Shown here piece after piece: positions 9,133 to 18,130 of a DNA stretch of 24,119 nt; positions within the stretch are counted from its first letter, which is position 1, and each line of letters starts with the position of its first letter. Below the pieces are notes generated by a model. The model was not told the DNA's origin and ran no database searches. It saw only the letters and a list, made by a program, of their open reading frames with translations. The DNA is from Ceratorhiza oryzae-sativae (lineage: Eukaryota > Basidiomycota > Agaricomycetes > Cantharellales > Ceratobasidiaceae): contig JARWMV010000190.1 in NCBI GenBank assembly GCA_030998015.1, forward strand, positions 1-24,119. Reading direction: 5' to 3'. A program made the position numbers and the translations under genes.

Positions 9133-9262
9133 TGACGCATCTCTGAGGGGTGCCCTTCCATCCGTTCCCCGTGGCAGCCTTAAACCTTGCTGCGCTCGGG
9201 CCTCCGCTCCTCCACTCTGGTCGGTGCCCCCTCTCCGACCCCTCCGGTAGTTCAGGGGATAG
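9133..9262 (+). repeat. Intergenic direct repeat, unit 1
   Basis: A block of about 130 bp from TGACGCATCTCTGAGGGG to AGGGGATAG, repeated at 9393-9521 with scattered substitutions and small indels. The units start 260 bp apart, so the spacer is also about 130 bp. Both contain CCCCCTCTCCGACCCCTCC. Confidence 0.85.
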
Positions 9263-9392
9263 CAGCCATATCATGTGACATTGTCTGGGTCACGTGACCT
9301 TGTTGTTTTTCTTCGTCTGCTTGGGACACATGTTCACTTCGTGTCACGTGACTTGTTTGTTTTCTTGCTTGTCCTTGTATGTCTTTCCCTTG

Positions 9393-9521
9393 TGACGCAT
9401 CTCGAGGGGTGCCCTCCCATCCGTTCCTCCGCATCGGCCTTGATCCTCGCTACGCTCGGGGCCTCCGCTCCCCCACTTGGTCAGTGCCCCCTCTCCGACC
9501 CCTCCGGTAGTTAGGGGATAG
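9393..9521 (+). repeat. Intergenic direct repeat, unit 2
   Basis: Second copy of the 9133-9262 block. The GGTCGG half of the small hairpin has become GGTCAG here. The copy may reflect duplication of an origin or promoter segment; function is not shown. Confidence 0.85.
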
Positions 9522-9711
9522 CGTATATTCACATGACTAGGCTAGGTCATGTGATTCCATGCTTTGTTGTTTGTTTTCTGGCAGATGGTCACGTGTCTGT
9601 TGGTGTCACCTGACCAGACCTTGTTTTGATGTTTGTGCAAGTTATTGTGTTGCACCGTGATTTTTTAATGTTTGTGGTTTTGTTGTTTTCCTTCCTCATC
9701 CCGTCTTTACT

Positions 9712-10253
9712 ATGCGTGTTATTTCCCTTAACTACAATCCCCTTGACTGCACCTGCTGGTCTCTCCCTGAGGGGGAGTACTGCGCCTACTGTGATGCTGT
9801 GTGCGACGCCTCCCTTGAAGACTTCTATCAAGGTGTTGGGGACTGGTTCTTCTGTGGGGTGCCAGGTATGTGTGTTCGTTCTTCATTGTTCTCACGTAGC
9901 TAACTTGTTCTGTAGAAGAGCGCATCCTCCTTGATGGTCGGGCCCATGAGGCCACCCTTGAGCGTGTCTGGGCGCTCGTTGATCAGGACTACAAGTCCTT
10001 TGAGGAGCGGTCTCACCAGGCTGCTCTTGCTGAATTCTTCGAGGAGGGCTCTGCTCCCTTGTTTGATGAGGCTTCGCCCTTTGCAGCGTCTGGTTCTGGG
10101 TGTTTCCAGAACTACATGGCCGACTTCCCAGGGGGGGAGGCTCCTTGGCTGCAGCCCACTACCCGGTCAGTTGTTCAGACCAATAAGAAGGATAAAAGGG
10201 GCAAGAAGCCCTATACCCGGCCCCTCAAGGGCAAACGTAAAAATAGAGAGTAA
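9712..10253 (+). CDS. Spliced gene of unknown function, divergent from Rep
   Basis: Exon 1 runs 9712-9865 and exon 2 runs 9916-10253, separated by a 50-bp intron. The intron has GTATGT at 9866, a GCTAAC branch site at 9899-9904 and TAG at 9915. Joining keeps one open frame of 163 codons ending in TAA. The N-terminal part is rich in Cys (CTCW, YCAYCDAVC, FFCG), the middle is acidic and aromatic, and the C-terminus is strongly basic (KKDKRGKKPY then KGKRKNRE), like a nuclear localisation or nucleic-acid-binding tail. An AATAAA follows 34 bp after the stop. I do not recognise the family. Its position opposite Rep is where a capsid gene lies in genomoviruses, but no capsid feature is visible. Confidence 0.6.
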
Positions 10254-10286
10254 AAGGAAATGTATTAAGTTTGGTGTGTAAAAGAA

Positions 10287-10292
10287 AATAAA
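10287..10292 (+). terminator. Poly(A) signal of the spliced gene
   Basis: AATAAA lies 34 bp after the stop codon at 10253. It separates this gene from the tail-to-tail minus-strand ORF ending at 10335. Confidence 0.5.
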
Positions 10293-10334
10293 ACTCTTAT
10301 ACATTCGGGAGACAATTTGTGGGAGGCAAAGTGG

Positions 10335-11158
10335 TCATATGGGGGTTGGTTCCAACAGTGGCACCTCCTCCAGAGCTTTGACAAGCTTGTTTTCCCACCG
10401 GTCCCAGTCCTGTTTGGCTTCCTCCGCAGCTGGGTCCAGGGTGGGTTCCTTTATTTCTGGCTTGGCTTCTTCCTCAGCCACGACCAGTGATTCTAGGCTT
10501 GATGTAAGGCTTGTCATATCAGTGTCGTAATTGGTGTTTTTGTTTGGGTGCACCTTCACCCAATTTCGGAAGTCACTCATGTTTGCCTGCTTCGTCCTGA
10601 TAGCAGTAAACATCTCATCAGTGGTAGTTGCTTCGAGCAGTCCCACATACGGTGCAGCTGGTGTCAACTTCCATTCTTCCAGCAATGCCTTTGCCCGGCG
10701 CTCCACCTCCCAGTCCCCTCCGTCTGCCATTTGGCCTGTGGCCCTCCTCTGTTGTCTTGCTGCCTTGGTCACCACGTCAACTGTTGGTCCCACGATATTG
10801 TCGACAACATACATTGGTGTTCTTAACAAGGCGTTTCTTGTTGTTGGCTTCCGGCTTCCATGCCATGTCAGGACCCCTAACCTGGGATCCAGGTACTTGT
10901 CATTGTCAATCCAGTTCCTTTCATCCCTTAACTTCTTTGGGATGTACACTAGGTTAGCCCCTGGCAACAGTCGTTCGGCGTACCTCTGGGCGTCTTCCAC
11001 ACTGGAGCAGTACATCCCTGGTTTAGGACGATTTTCCCTGCCAGGGTAGGGTGCTGGCCGCCTGGTGGTGGGTGGCTGCAAAGTGGGGCCACCTGATTTT
11101 CAGCAAGTGGGGTGTAACGGTTGGGTGGATGTGCGACTGGGTGAGTGACGAAAGGCAT
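10335..11158 (-). CDS. Unknown ORF downstream of the chromodomain
   Basis: A minus-strand open frame runs from about 11081 to 10335 (first in-frame ATG 11015). It encodes a charged protein with a NWIDNDKYLDPRLGVLTWHG block, a middle stretch rich in K, R and E, and an acidic C-terminus ending LEPTPI. An overlapping frame opened by ATG 11158 is proline-rich (MPFVTHPVAHPPNRYTP). A one-base slip in the CCCC run near 11091 would join the two, so the gene may be about 275 codons with one frameshift. It lies about 90 bp after the pol stop in element sense, in the place where some Ty3 elements carry an extra ORF. I do not recognise a domain. There is no signal peptide or membrane span, so I see no support for an envelope. 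Confidence 0.5.
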
Positions 11159-11244
11159 GTTTTGGGGTTTCGCAGGTGTGTTGTGGTGCAAGTGAGGTGG
11201 TAGAGCGGGCTCTGGCCTTTCTTGGGTATCCTGGATGGCTCTTT

Positions 11245-11487
11245 TTAAAGCTTTCCAGATCCTCGTTTGGTTCTCTTTGGCCTGCCTTTCGAGTCACCTG
11301 AGTGCTGACTTGTCTTGACTGGCATTGGTGCGTCTGGTAAGCGCCTTTGCAAGTCATTTAGAACCTCTTTCATGTCAGCAAACTTGCTGGCACGTTCCAT
11401 TGTGTCTTCTATTGGGTCGTAGCCCTTCCATCTGATTTGGTAAAACAGCTCGCCATTCCGCCATTCATAATTTGCAATGTGGTCCAC
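11245..11487 (-). pseudogene. Chromodomain end of copy B pol
   Basis: The C-terminal chromodomain of a chromovirus integrase, thought to guide insertion to marked chromatin. The core reads VDHIANYEWRNGELFYQI then RWKGYDPIEDTMERA, with the aromatic and W-x-G-Y positions expected of the fold. It is followed by a basic tail (GRPKRTKRGSGKL) and a stop at 11245. The frame differs from the integrase frame (stop at 11514), so a frameshift near 11520 separates them. Confidence 0.85.
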
Positions 11488-11513
11488 CTTGTATTCCTCC
11501 TCTCCTTTTTCCG

Positions 11514-12573
11514 TTATGATTGGTGGTGGTTTGGCCTGCCTTCTTGGAAGTCTTTATCTTCTGTGAATGGCGAGAGGAGATTTACATGGAATACATTGTG
11601 TACACGTATGGTTTTAGGTAGGTCCAGGCGATATGCATGGGATGAGATCTTTTCTGTGATTTCAAAGGGCCCCCCTTTTCGGTTGTCCAGTTTCTTGGAG
11701 GGTCTCTTGGACGAGAGGTTTGTTAGGAGCAGCCAAACCTTGTCTCCTACCTTGAATTCCCTCCCTTTCTTTTCCATTTGTTGGTGTAATTCCATTGAGG
11801 CTCTTGCCTCATCCCATACCTTTTCCATTTGATTACGCATGTTGTCTGCAGCGGGTGCCTCAGATGGTTCTTCTCCCTCTCGGACAACCCATCTTGGGTT
11901 TTTTCCATATACTGTTTCAAATGGGGTTTGTCCTGTTGTAGCATTTACGTGGTTGTTATGGCAGAATTCGGCAATGGGTAACCATTTTACCCAATCATCT
12001 TGTCTATAATTGCAGAAGGTTCTTAAGAACCCTTCTACCCATTGATTTGTCCTTTCCGACAGACCATCTGTTTCTGGATGGAAAGCAGTGGAGAATCTGG
12101 GCTTTGTCCCAATTCCTTTGTATAGGGCTTTTAGGAATTGGCTGTTAAAGGTTGGCCCTGGTCTGAGACAGTGGTTTCTGGGGTCCCGTGATGTCTCCAT
12201 ACTTCCCTTATGAATATTTCTGCCAGTTCTTCTGCATTGGTGCTCTCCAGACATGGTACAAAATGGGCCTGCCGGGAGAAGCGATCTACAACTGTCAAGA
12301 TACTGTCGTACCCTTTGAGACAGGTAATTTGACAATGAAATCATATGCGACATCTGCCCATGGTTTCCATGGGATTGGTAAGGACTTCAGGGGAGTGCCT
12401 TGTTTGTGTCCTTTGCTTCTTTGACATGTTTCACAAGATTCCACGTATCGGTTTACTTGGGCCTTCATTCCTGGCCAATAGTAATCCCTTGATAGTAATT
12501 CTAGTGTTCGGGCTTGTCCCTGATGACCTGCCACTGGGGCATCATGGCACTCCTCAAGGAGACTCAACCTCAA
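11514..12573 (-). pseudogene. Integrase of copy B, frameshifted
   Basis: Integrase inserts the DNA copy into the genome. The zinc-binding N-terminus lies in the frame 12573-12295: H10 and H17 (CHDAPVAGH) and C47, C50 (CETCQRSK), an HHCC set. DFIVKLP carries the first catalytic Asp. The rest is in frame 12353-11514. The second Asp codon (GAC CAG GG, near 12160) is present but a missing base puts it out of frame with PTFNSQF. The Glu is in ETDGLSERTNQ (12054-12056). A GPF module (NRKGGPFEITEK) follows. These breaks make it inactive as read. Confidence 0.88.
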
Positions 12574-12625
12574 GTCCTTGTCATCGGGATGTAGAGCCTA
12601 TCGTCATACCTTAATAGGCCCTCCT

Positions 12626-14651
12626 TCATTTCATACCGTCTAAATTCCTTCTGTACTGAGGGCGGTAGTTGTTCTTTATTTGCCAGCTCAGCCTTAAGGA
12701 TCTGATAGATTCGTCTTCTTCCTGAGCTTCTTTAAGCTCTTCCCAGAAATTCCCCTGTACTTCTGCCATGAAACCTATGAACCTTTCTTCTGGAATCATG
12801 ATCTGTGGTTCCATAGGGGTATCCCCATGGTCGCTCCTTCTGGAAAGGGCATCTGGCTTCTGTGAGAGTTTCCCTGGTCTATACACAATCTGAAAATTGA
12901 AGGGTGCCAGAGTGAGATACCATCTGGCATGCCTTCTATTCCACATCTGGGCATTTTGCCAGTACTGGAGGTTCCTATGGTCAGTGTATATCACAATAGG
13001 TTCCTCTGTCCCTTCTAAGTATAACCTCCAGTGCTCTAAGGACCTAACAATTGCAAGCAACTCCTTGTGTAGGTGTCATAATTTTTCTCTGGTGGGGTGA
13101 AGCTCTTCGATAGGAAGGCAATTGGATGCAATCGGTTGTCATCACCCTTTTGGCTTAGTACTGCCCCCATGGCCACTCCTGAGGCATCTGTTTCCAGTAT
13201 GTATGGCCTGTTTGGGTTTGGGTGGATCAGGACTGGTTCTCTTGCTACTGCTTCTTTGATAGCTTCAAATGCTTCCTGTTGTTTTCTTTCCCACAGGAAT
13301 TTGACATCTTTTTGGGTGAGATCTGTGAGGGGTTTGGCTAAGGTACTAAACTTCTCTATCCACCTTCTATAGAACCCCACGAAGCCTAGGAAGGCTTGGA
13401 CTTCTTTTACTGTGTTAGGTTCTGGCCATTCTAGAACTGCCTTTACCTTTTCCTTTTCCATCGATATCCCTTCTGGGGATATGACAATTCCAATGAAGCT
13501 TACCTCCTTCACAAAGAACTGACACTTGTGTGGTTTGAGGAAGAGGTGGTTTTCCCTCATTCTTCTTAACACTTCCCTGACATGTTGTATGTGTTCTTCC
13601 CTGTTTCTGGAAAACACTAGTACATCGTCCATGTAGATTACCACATAATCGTCTATTATATCACGGAACTTTTCCATCATGAACCTGGTAAAGGTTCTTG
13701 GTCCTTCTTTTACTCCGAATGGCATGACCAAGCATTCAAACTGGCCTTCTCCTGTCCTGAAAGCTGTTTTCCATTCGTCTCCCTCTTTTACCCTGATGTT
13801 GTTGAACCCCCATCGAACATCCATTTTTGAATAGATGGTTGCATCCTTCAGTCTCTCAATCAATTCTATTTGGATTGGAAGTGGAAACCTGTCTGGCTTG
13901 GTGATGTCATTCATCTTACGGTAGTCGACTACCAACCTAAGCCCTCCATCTGCTTTGTTCACATAGAAACAGGGTGCAGCTACAACTGACTGGCTGGGCC
14001 TTATTTTCCTGTTTCTTAGTTCCTCCTCTAGGTACTCCCTGAGCGCCTTTGTTTCTGCTGGCGACATACTGTACCTCTTTGCAGGCTTTGGCAGCTCTGC
14101 TCCCTCGATCAGGTCCATTTTGAAGTCTAGGTTACCTCAGTGGGGTGGAAGTTCTCGGAAACCTTCTTCCCCAAATAGGTCTTCAAAATCCCTAAATTCT
14201 TCTGGGATTTGTAGGCTTTCACTTGCTGCCCTTGCCTTGATTTCATCTGGGTATGAGATGGTAAGGTCTTTCCAATCTATGATAGGTTCTGCTTCTTCAA
14301 GCCATTCTTTCCCTAGGACTATGTCTGTGTCACCTAGGGTCATTACATAAAGGGAGCATTTTAGTGTCTTCCCTTCCACTTCATGTTTAGTTCTGCCCTT
14401 TCTTCTATGGCATCCTTGATTTCATTTCCATCAATGGCCACAATTGATTTCTTGTGTTTGAGGGGAGTGGTTGGAATCCCTTTTTCCCTTGAATAGGCCT
14501 TATCGATGAAGTTGGTTGAAGATCCTGAGTCAATCAGCGTCTTAGCTGGTTCCATGATTCCCTCTACCGTAGTGTATATTATTGATTGATTACTAGACTT
14601 CTTGAGGTAACATACATCTGCGGTAGGGGTTATATTGGGGTCCTCCAACAT
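12626..14651 (-). pseudogene. Protease, RT and RNase H of copy B
   Basis: Same protein as in copy A and nearly identical. ATG 14651 begins the protease part with LIDSGSS. A missing base near 14383 shifts the frame into 14379-14137, which ends in TGA at 14137-14139 where copy A has CGA, a CpG transition. The RT frame 14118-13036 keeps VVDYRKMND, MPFGVKEG and YMDD. RNase H begins ETDASG, then a missing base near 13065 shifts to frame 13060-12626, which carries the TDHRNLQYWQNA part of RNase H and the linker. A further frame break near 12640 separates it from integrase. Confidence 0.88.
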
Positions 14652-14668
14652 GGAAGTGGTAGGACCAA

Positions 14669-16502
14669 TTAGTTTTCCGACTCAGAGCTGCTTTCTTCCT
14701 CAACTTGTCTGCTGGCCTTCCCTTGTATCTTAGCTTTGTCGTAGGTCCACTGGCCTCGGCACTCCTTCAGGACATGCCCTGATTTACTGCATTTGATACA
14801 GAGTCCTTCTTTCCTTCGCCTGTCCTTTTCACTGTTTGGTATCCTTACCATGTTGTTGGTTTGGGTATTCCCCTGTTTGCCACTGGTCCCTAAAGGCTTG
14901 TTCCCCCCTTGTTTGTATTTCGCTGGTGCCCAGGTTGAATTTGATGAGTTGCTGGTCCTTGCATTCATTTTCTAGTTCGCAAACTGCATGTTGTCCATTT
15001 TGCAGGCAAAGTCAATTAATTGATCTAAGGTATATGATGGACCTTCAGCCTCATTTGCCAGTACTTCAATCCTTAAGATCTCTTGTCGTACTTCGGGTTT
15101 TAACCCTTCCCTGAATTGGTCCTTGAGGGCTTCCTGGTTCCAGTCTACCTCTTGGATCAGGATCCAGAATTGGGTAGCATAATCCAATGCACTCTTGGTC
15201 TGTGTTAATTTCCTTAGTTTCTGGATGGTCTTTTCCTTTATGACTGGGTCATTAAAAGCATCCAGGAATCCCTTCCTGAAATCCTTCCAGGATGCAAGAA
15301 TACCTGTGTGTTCGCCTGCTAGTAGTTTCCGGCGTAAGGTTGTGCCCAGTTTGCTGCTTCCCCATCCTCCATGTTCATTAGCACAGCAGATATCTTTTTT
15401 CGGTCATCAAAGGCTGATTCGTCATAGTCAGCAAAGAAAAGTTCCATGCTGATTATGAAGTTCTCTGCTTCCTTCCCCTTTTTCCCATTAAATTTGCTGG
15501 GTCTCCCTAGTCTCGCCTCCTTAGGAGTGTGGTTTGCAGCAAGGGTAGGTTGGTTTGCTTGGGATGGAGGTTCTGTTCGGGTCTTATTGTGGACTCAGCC
15601 TGGAAGGTTCTTCCCAGAAAGGGTGTTCGTACTGGGGAGGCTGAGGGGGATCGTGAGGGGCTTCCTATGACCACCCTAGTTCTTCCCCTGGTTTCTTCTG
15701 TCCTTTCCCTTGGCCTTCCTGCTTCAGTTGTTTTCCGGAGCTCATTTCCTAGATCGGTTACCCGTTGTTCTAGTGCGATTAGGATCTCCCCTGTGTTTTC
15801 GGTTTTCTTCTCTAAGCTTTCGAGCTTTCGCTCTTGCATTCCCAGTACCCGGTTTATTTCCATGGAGATGTCCTTTAATTCTTTTATCAGGTTCCCCATT
15901 TCTGCTTTTAGGTCGTCCTGGTTCTTTGCCACATAGAGGACATTTTTGTTGGATGTTTCCATTGACCTTACCATCCAGTCCACGTTTCCTTCTTGTCGGG
16001 TTAGTGATATTTGACACTGATTTATACCTGTGATTGCCTTTTCTAGTTCCCTATGATTATTGTCTCTAAGTTCCTTGAGCCCCGCCCTGATGGCCGTGGC
16101 AATGGTGTGAATAGGGTTGGCAGTGGCTATGGCTCCGGGACCTGGCTGGGGTTGTGTCCTTGCCTCTTCCGCCAAGGCCGTGCCTTGTTCGTATATGGTT
16201 CGGGTCATATCTTCTACCTCATCCCTCTCTGGATTTGAGATATCTTCTGGGTCTGGATTTATCAGGTGAATTGGCGGTTGAGGGCTGCGGAGTGGTATTC
16301 CCCCTATTTCCCCTCCCAGGATGGGGGCCCGAGTGGGGTTGGGTTGAGCCACTGGTCGTGGGTTTTGTGGCAACCCCCCTGGCATTCCTTGGAGGGTCTC
16401 ATCTGGGTTACCTTCAGCCTCTGGGGAAGCAATGGGTTTGGGTGATTGTGGCCTACTATTTGCCACTCTGCTTTGAGATCGAGTTTGTGGTCTCTGTGAC
16501 AT
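14669..16502 (-). pseudogene. gag of copy B, frameshifted
   Basis: ATG 16502 opens 331 codons to 15507: a proline-rich start (MSQRPQTRSQSR), the IYEQGTALAEEARTQPQPGP region, then a coiled-coil-like stretch (LESLEKKTENTGEIL). Missing bases relative to copy A near 15577 and 15334 break the frame. A CAG-to-TAG change at 14972-14974 adds a stop before the last part (14968-14669). That last part holds the zinc knuckle CIKCSKSGHVLKEC and ends SSSESEN like copy A. The spacing to the pol ATG (stop 14669-14671, ATG 14651) is the same as in copy A. Confidence 0.85.
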
Positions 16503-16607
16503 AGTTTCTTTGTTCTCTTATGTATCACAGGAGTTAGCTGGTTTTCTCGTGTACTCAGCCCTTAGTATCTGTGTAGTATACTTATGTTCGCCACTAGTTA
16601 AGTTAAG

Positions 16608-16619
16608 AGCTTGCTTTAT
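16608..16619 (-). promoter_or_regulatory. Primer-binding site, self-priming type (copy B)
   Basis: Two bases from the LTR edge, ATAAAGCAAGCT in element sense is complementary to the predicted mRNA start within the LTR (plus strand 16749-16760). It is identical to the site in copy A. Confidence 0.7.
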
Positions 16620-16621
16620 AA

Positions 16622-17282
16622 TGTTGTGACCCTCTGGAGGCTCCCTTGTGGAGCACTTAAGTAGTGGCTGCGTTGACGTTTGGTGCTATGCAGTATGTAT
16701 TGAGTGTTCTAGTTACAGTGTTTGCTATGGTCTATGGTGGTTGACAAGATAAAGCAAGCTGAGGCGTCAGTCTTGCTTTATCCCCTTATATACCTGTGGC
16801 TGCGGTGCTGCGTGTTTCTAAGTCTGCATAGCAGTTATAGGTTCTATATAGTACTAGGTTAGGTAATTGTTTGTCTTAAGTTTGTGCGGCTCCGAATCTT
16901 ATAGAGCCGCACAAGGTCTGAGGGTCATGTGACTTTTGGACTTAAGCACCCGGTGCTTAATCGCTGGATAAGCGCCAAGGTCACGTGACAACTTGCTCCT
17001 TGCTCCAAGTAACATGGGAGAGAAACGCTGGAGCAAGTTCAGGGTAACCACCGGCGCTTGATCGCTGAGTAAGCACCGAGGTCACGTGACAACTCGCTCC
17101 TCGCTCCAAGTAACATGGGAGAGAAACGCTGGAGCAAGTTCAGGGTAACCACCGGCGCTTGATCGTTGGGTAAGCGCCGAGATCACGTGATCTTGTTTAT
17201 GGTTTGTTCTGCTTTGGGAAAAATGCCATAAATCTGTACAATATTCGGTTGTTAGGTTATGTCTGCTAGGCAGGTCATTACA
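16622..17282 (-). repeat. 5' LTR of copy B (subfamily 2)
   Basis: A 661-bp LTR, TGTTGTGACC to GGTCATTACA in plus orientation. The TATA box is at 16787-16792 on the minus strand and the start-site hairpin at 16749-16782. Two U3 units begin at 16970 and 17071. The middle part matches the 3' LTR at 6730-7406 rather than the copy A LTR. Confidence 0.9.
16970..17153 (-). repeat. U3 tandem repeats, two units
   Basis: Two units of about 101-bp period (starts 16970 and 17071). Each has a TCACGTGA palindrome and an arm pair AACTTGCTCC or AACTCGCTCC with GGAGCAAGTT. They correspond to the three units in the copy A LTR. Confidence 0.75.
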
Positions 17283-18130
17283 GGCATGGTTGGGGTCAAG
17301 CAACTGCAGCTCCATCATGTCTCACCCTTTCAGCACTGCTTGCCCCACTGACATTGCTTGCCCTGCCAAAGCTCCCATTGTCAACACCACTTGGCCTGTG
17401 ACCAACAACTCCCACTTGATTGGCACTCCCTGTCCCACTGTTGCTTCCTGTTCCACTGGTGCTCCCACTGGCACCCCTTGCCTAGCTGGTCCTCCACACC
17501 CTTCCCATGCACTATGCCCTGCCAATGTTCCTTGCCCTCCTGGTGTTCCTCATCTCAACAACATTGCCAATTTGCCCCATACCTCAGATTGTGCCACAAA
17601 TGGGGAAGAGCTGCTGCCCATTTTGGGCAAGAAGATGCTTCAGTGGATTGCATACCCAGAAAAGGATACCAAGTGCACAATTGCTTGGATCTGCCATGGA
17701 CTTGGTGCAAAAATGTGAGAGACATGGCTTGATATGCAGGTACATCTGACTGTTAGTTAATCCTGTATCTCTACTTACTTAAACTAACACAGGATGCAGT
17801 GTGGCAATTCACTGGCTGTTGTGGGTTTGACTTCTGCAAGCTCTGGAAGCAACAAAGTGGGGACAGCCTAGCCCTTGCATCTCATATAGTAAGTCATCTT
17901 ATGTGTTATTTACTCTTCTACCTCTACTCATTATCTCATTCTAGTGAGAGAGACATATCCCAGGTCTCTTGAACTTTGAGCACTGTTGGGCTACCACATG
18001 GTTGCTACAAACCAAGTTCAACCACCAACACAGCCATTGACTACAAACAGAAGAAGAGGTGAGAGAGCAAGAGCTTGCTCCACAACTGGGTGCTGCAGAT
18101 TTAGGTGAGTTTTCATAGCAATCCTACATG
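17283..18130 (+). pseudogene. CpG-free gene-like remnant, part 1, unknown
   Basis: A plus-strand stretch open from 17290 to 17718 is rich in Pro, Cys, Thr and Ser; I recognise no family. Two intron-like intervals follow: about 17740-17793, with GTACAT, a CTAAC branch site and ACAG, and about 17889-17943, with GTAAGT and TCTAG. A third intron seems to begin GTGAGT near 18104; it contains the solo LTR and would end TTTCAG near 18714. The stretch contains no CpG at all. It reads as an old spliced gene, possibly itself part of a repeat, eroded by deamination. Exon frames cannot be fixed. Confidence 0.35.

Larger units (their letters stand above)
9019..9711. promoter_or_regulatory. Intergenic region between divergent Rep and unknown gene
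   Basis: A 693-bp region between the starts of two divergent genes, like the large intergenic region of small ssDNA viruses. It holds a TATA box (TATATA, 9052-9057), a duplicated GC-rich block of about 130 bp, and at least eight TCAC(G/A)TGA-like palindromes (9081, 9111, 9271, 9290, 9345, 9529, 9547, 9589). I found no TAATATTAC-type nonanucleotide origin loop. A GGTCGG/CCGACC inverted repeat with a C-rich loop lies within the first block (about 9219-9241). Confidence 0.55.
6730..17282 (-). mobile_element. Ty3/Gypsy chromovirus-like element, copy B, with cargo
   Basis: A 10.55-kb minus-strand element. Its LTRs (6730-7406 and 16622-17282) are more like each other than like the other two LTRs. 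They share the GTTATAGGTTCTATATAG block and the 101-bp U3 repeats. The interior has a primer-binding site, gag (16502-14669), protease, RT and RNase H (14651-12626), integrase (12573-11514), chromodomain (11487-11245), an unknown ORF, a divergent two-gene insert with a Rep pseudogene, and a polypurine tract at the 3' LTR. About 3.8 kb between pol and the polypurine tract is foreign to a standard Ty3 element. The five flanking bases (GCAAG left, GGCAT right) do not match, so the ends may have been rearranged. Confidence 0.8.
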
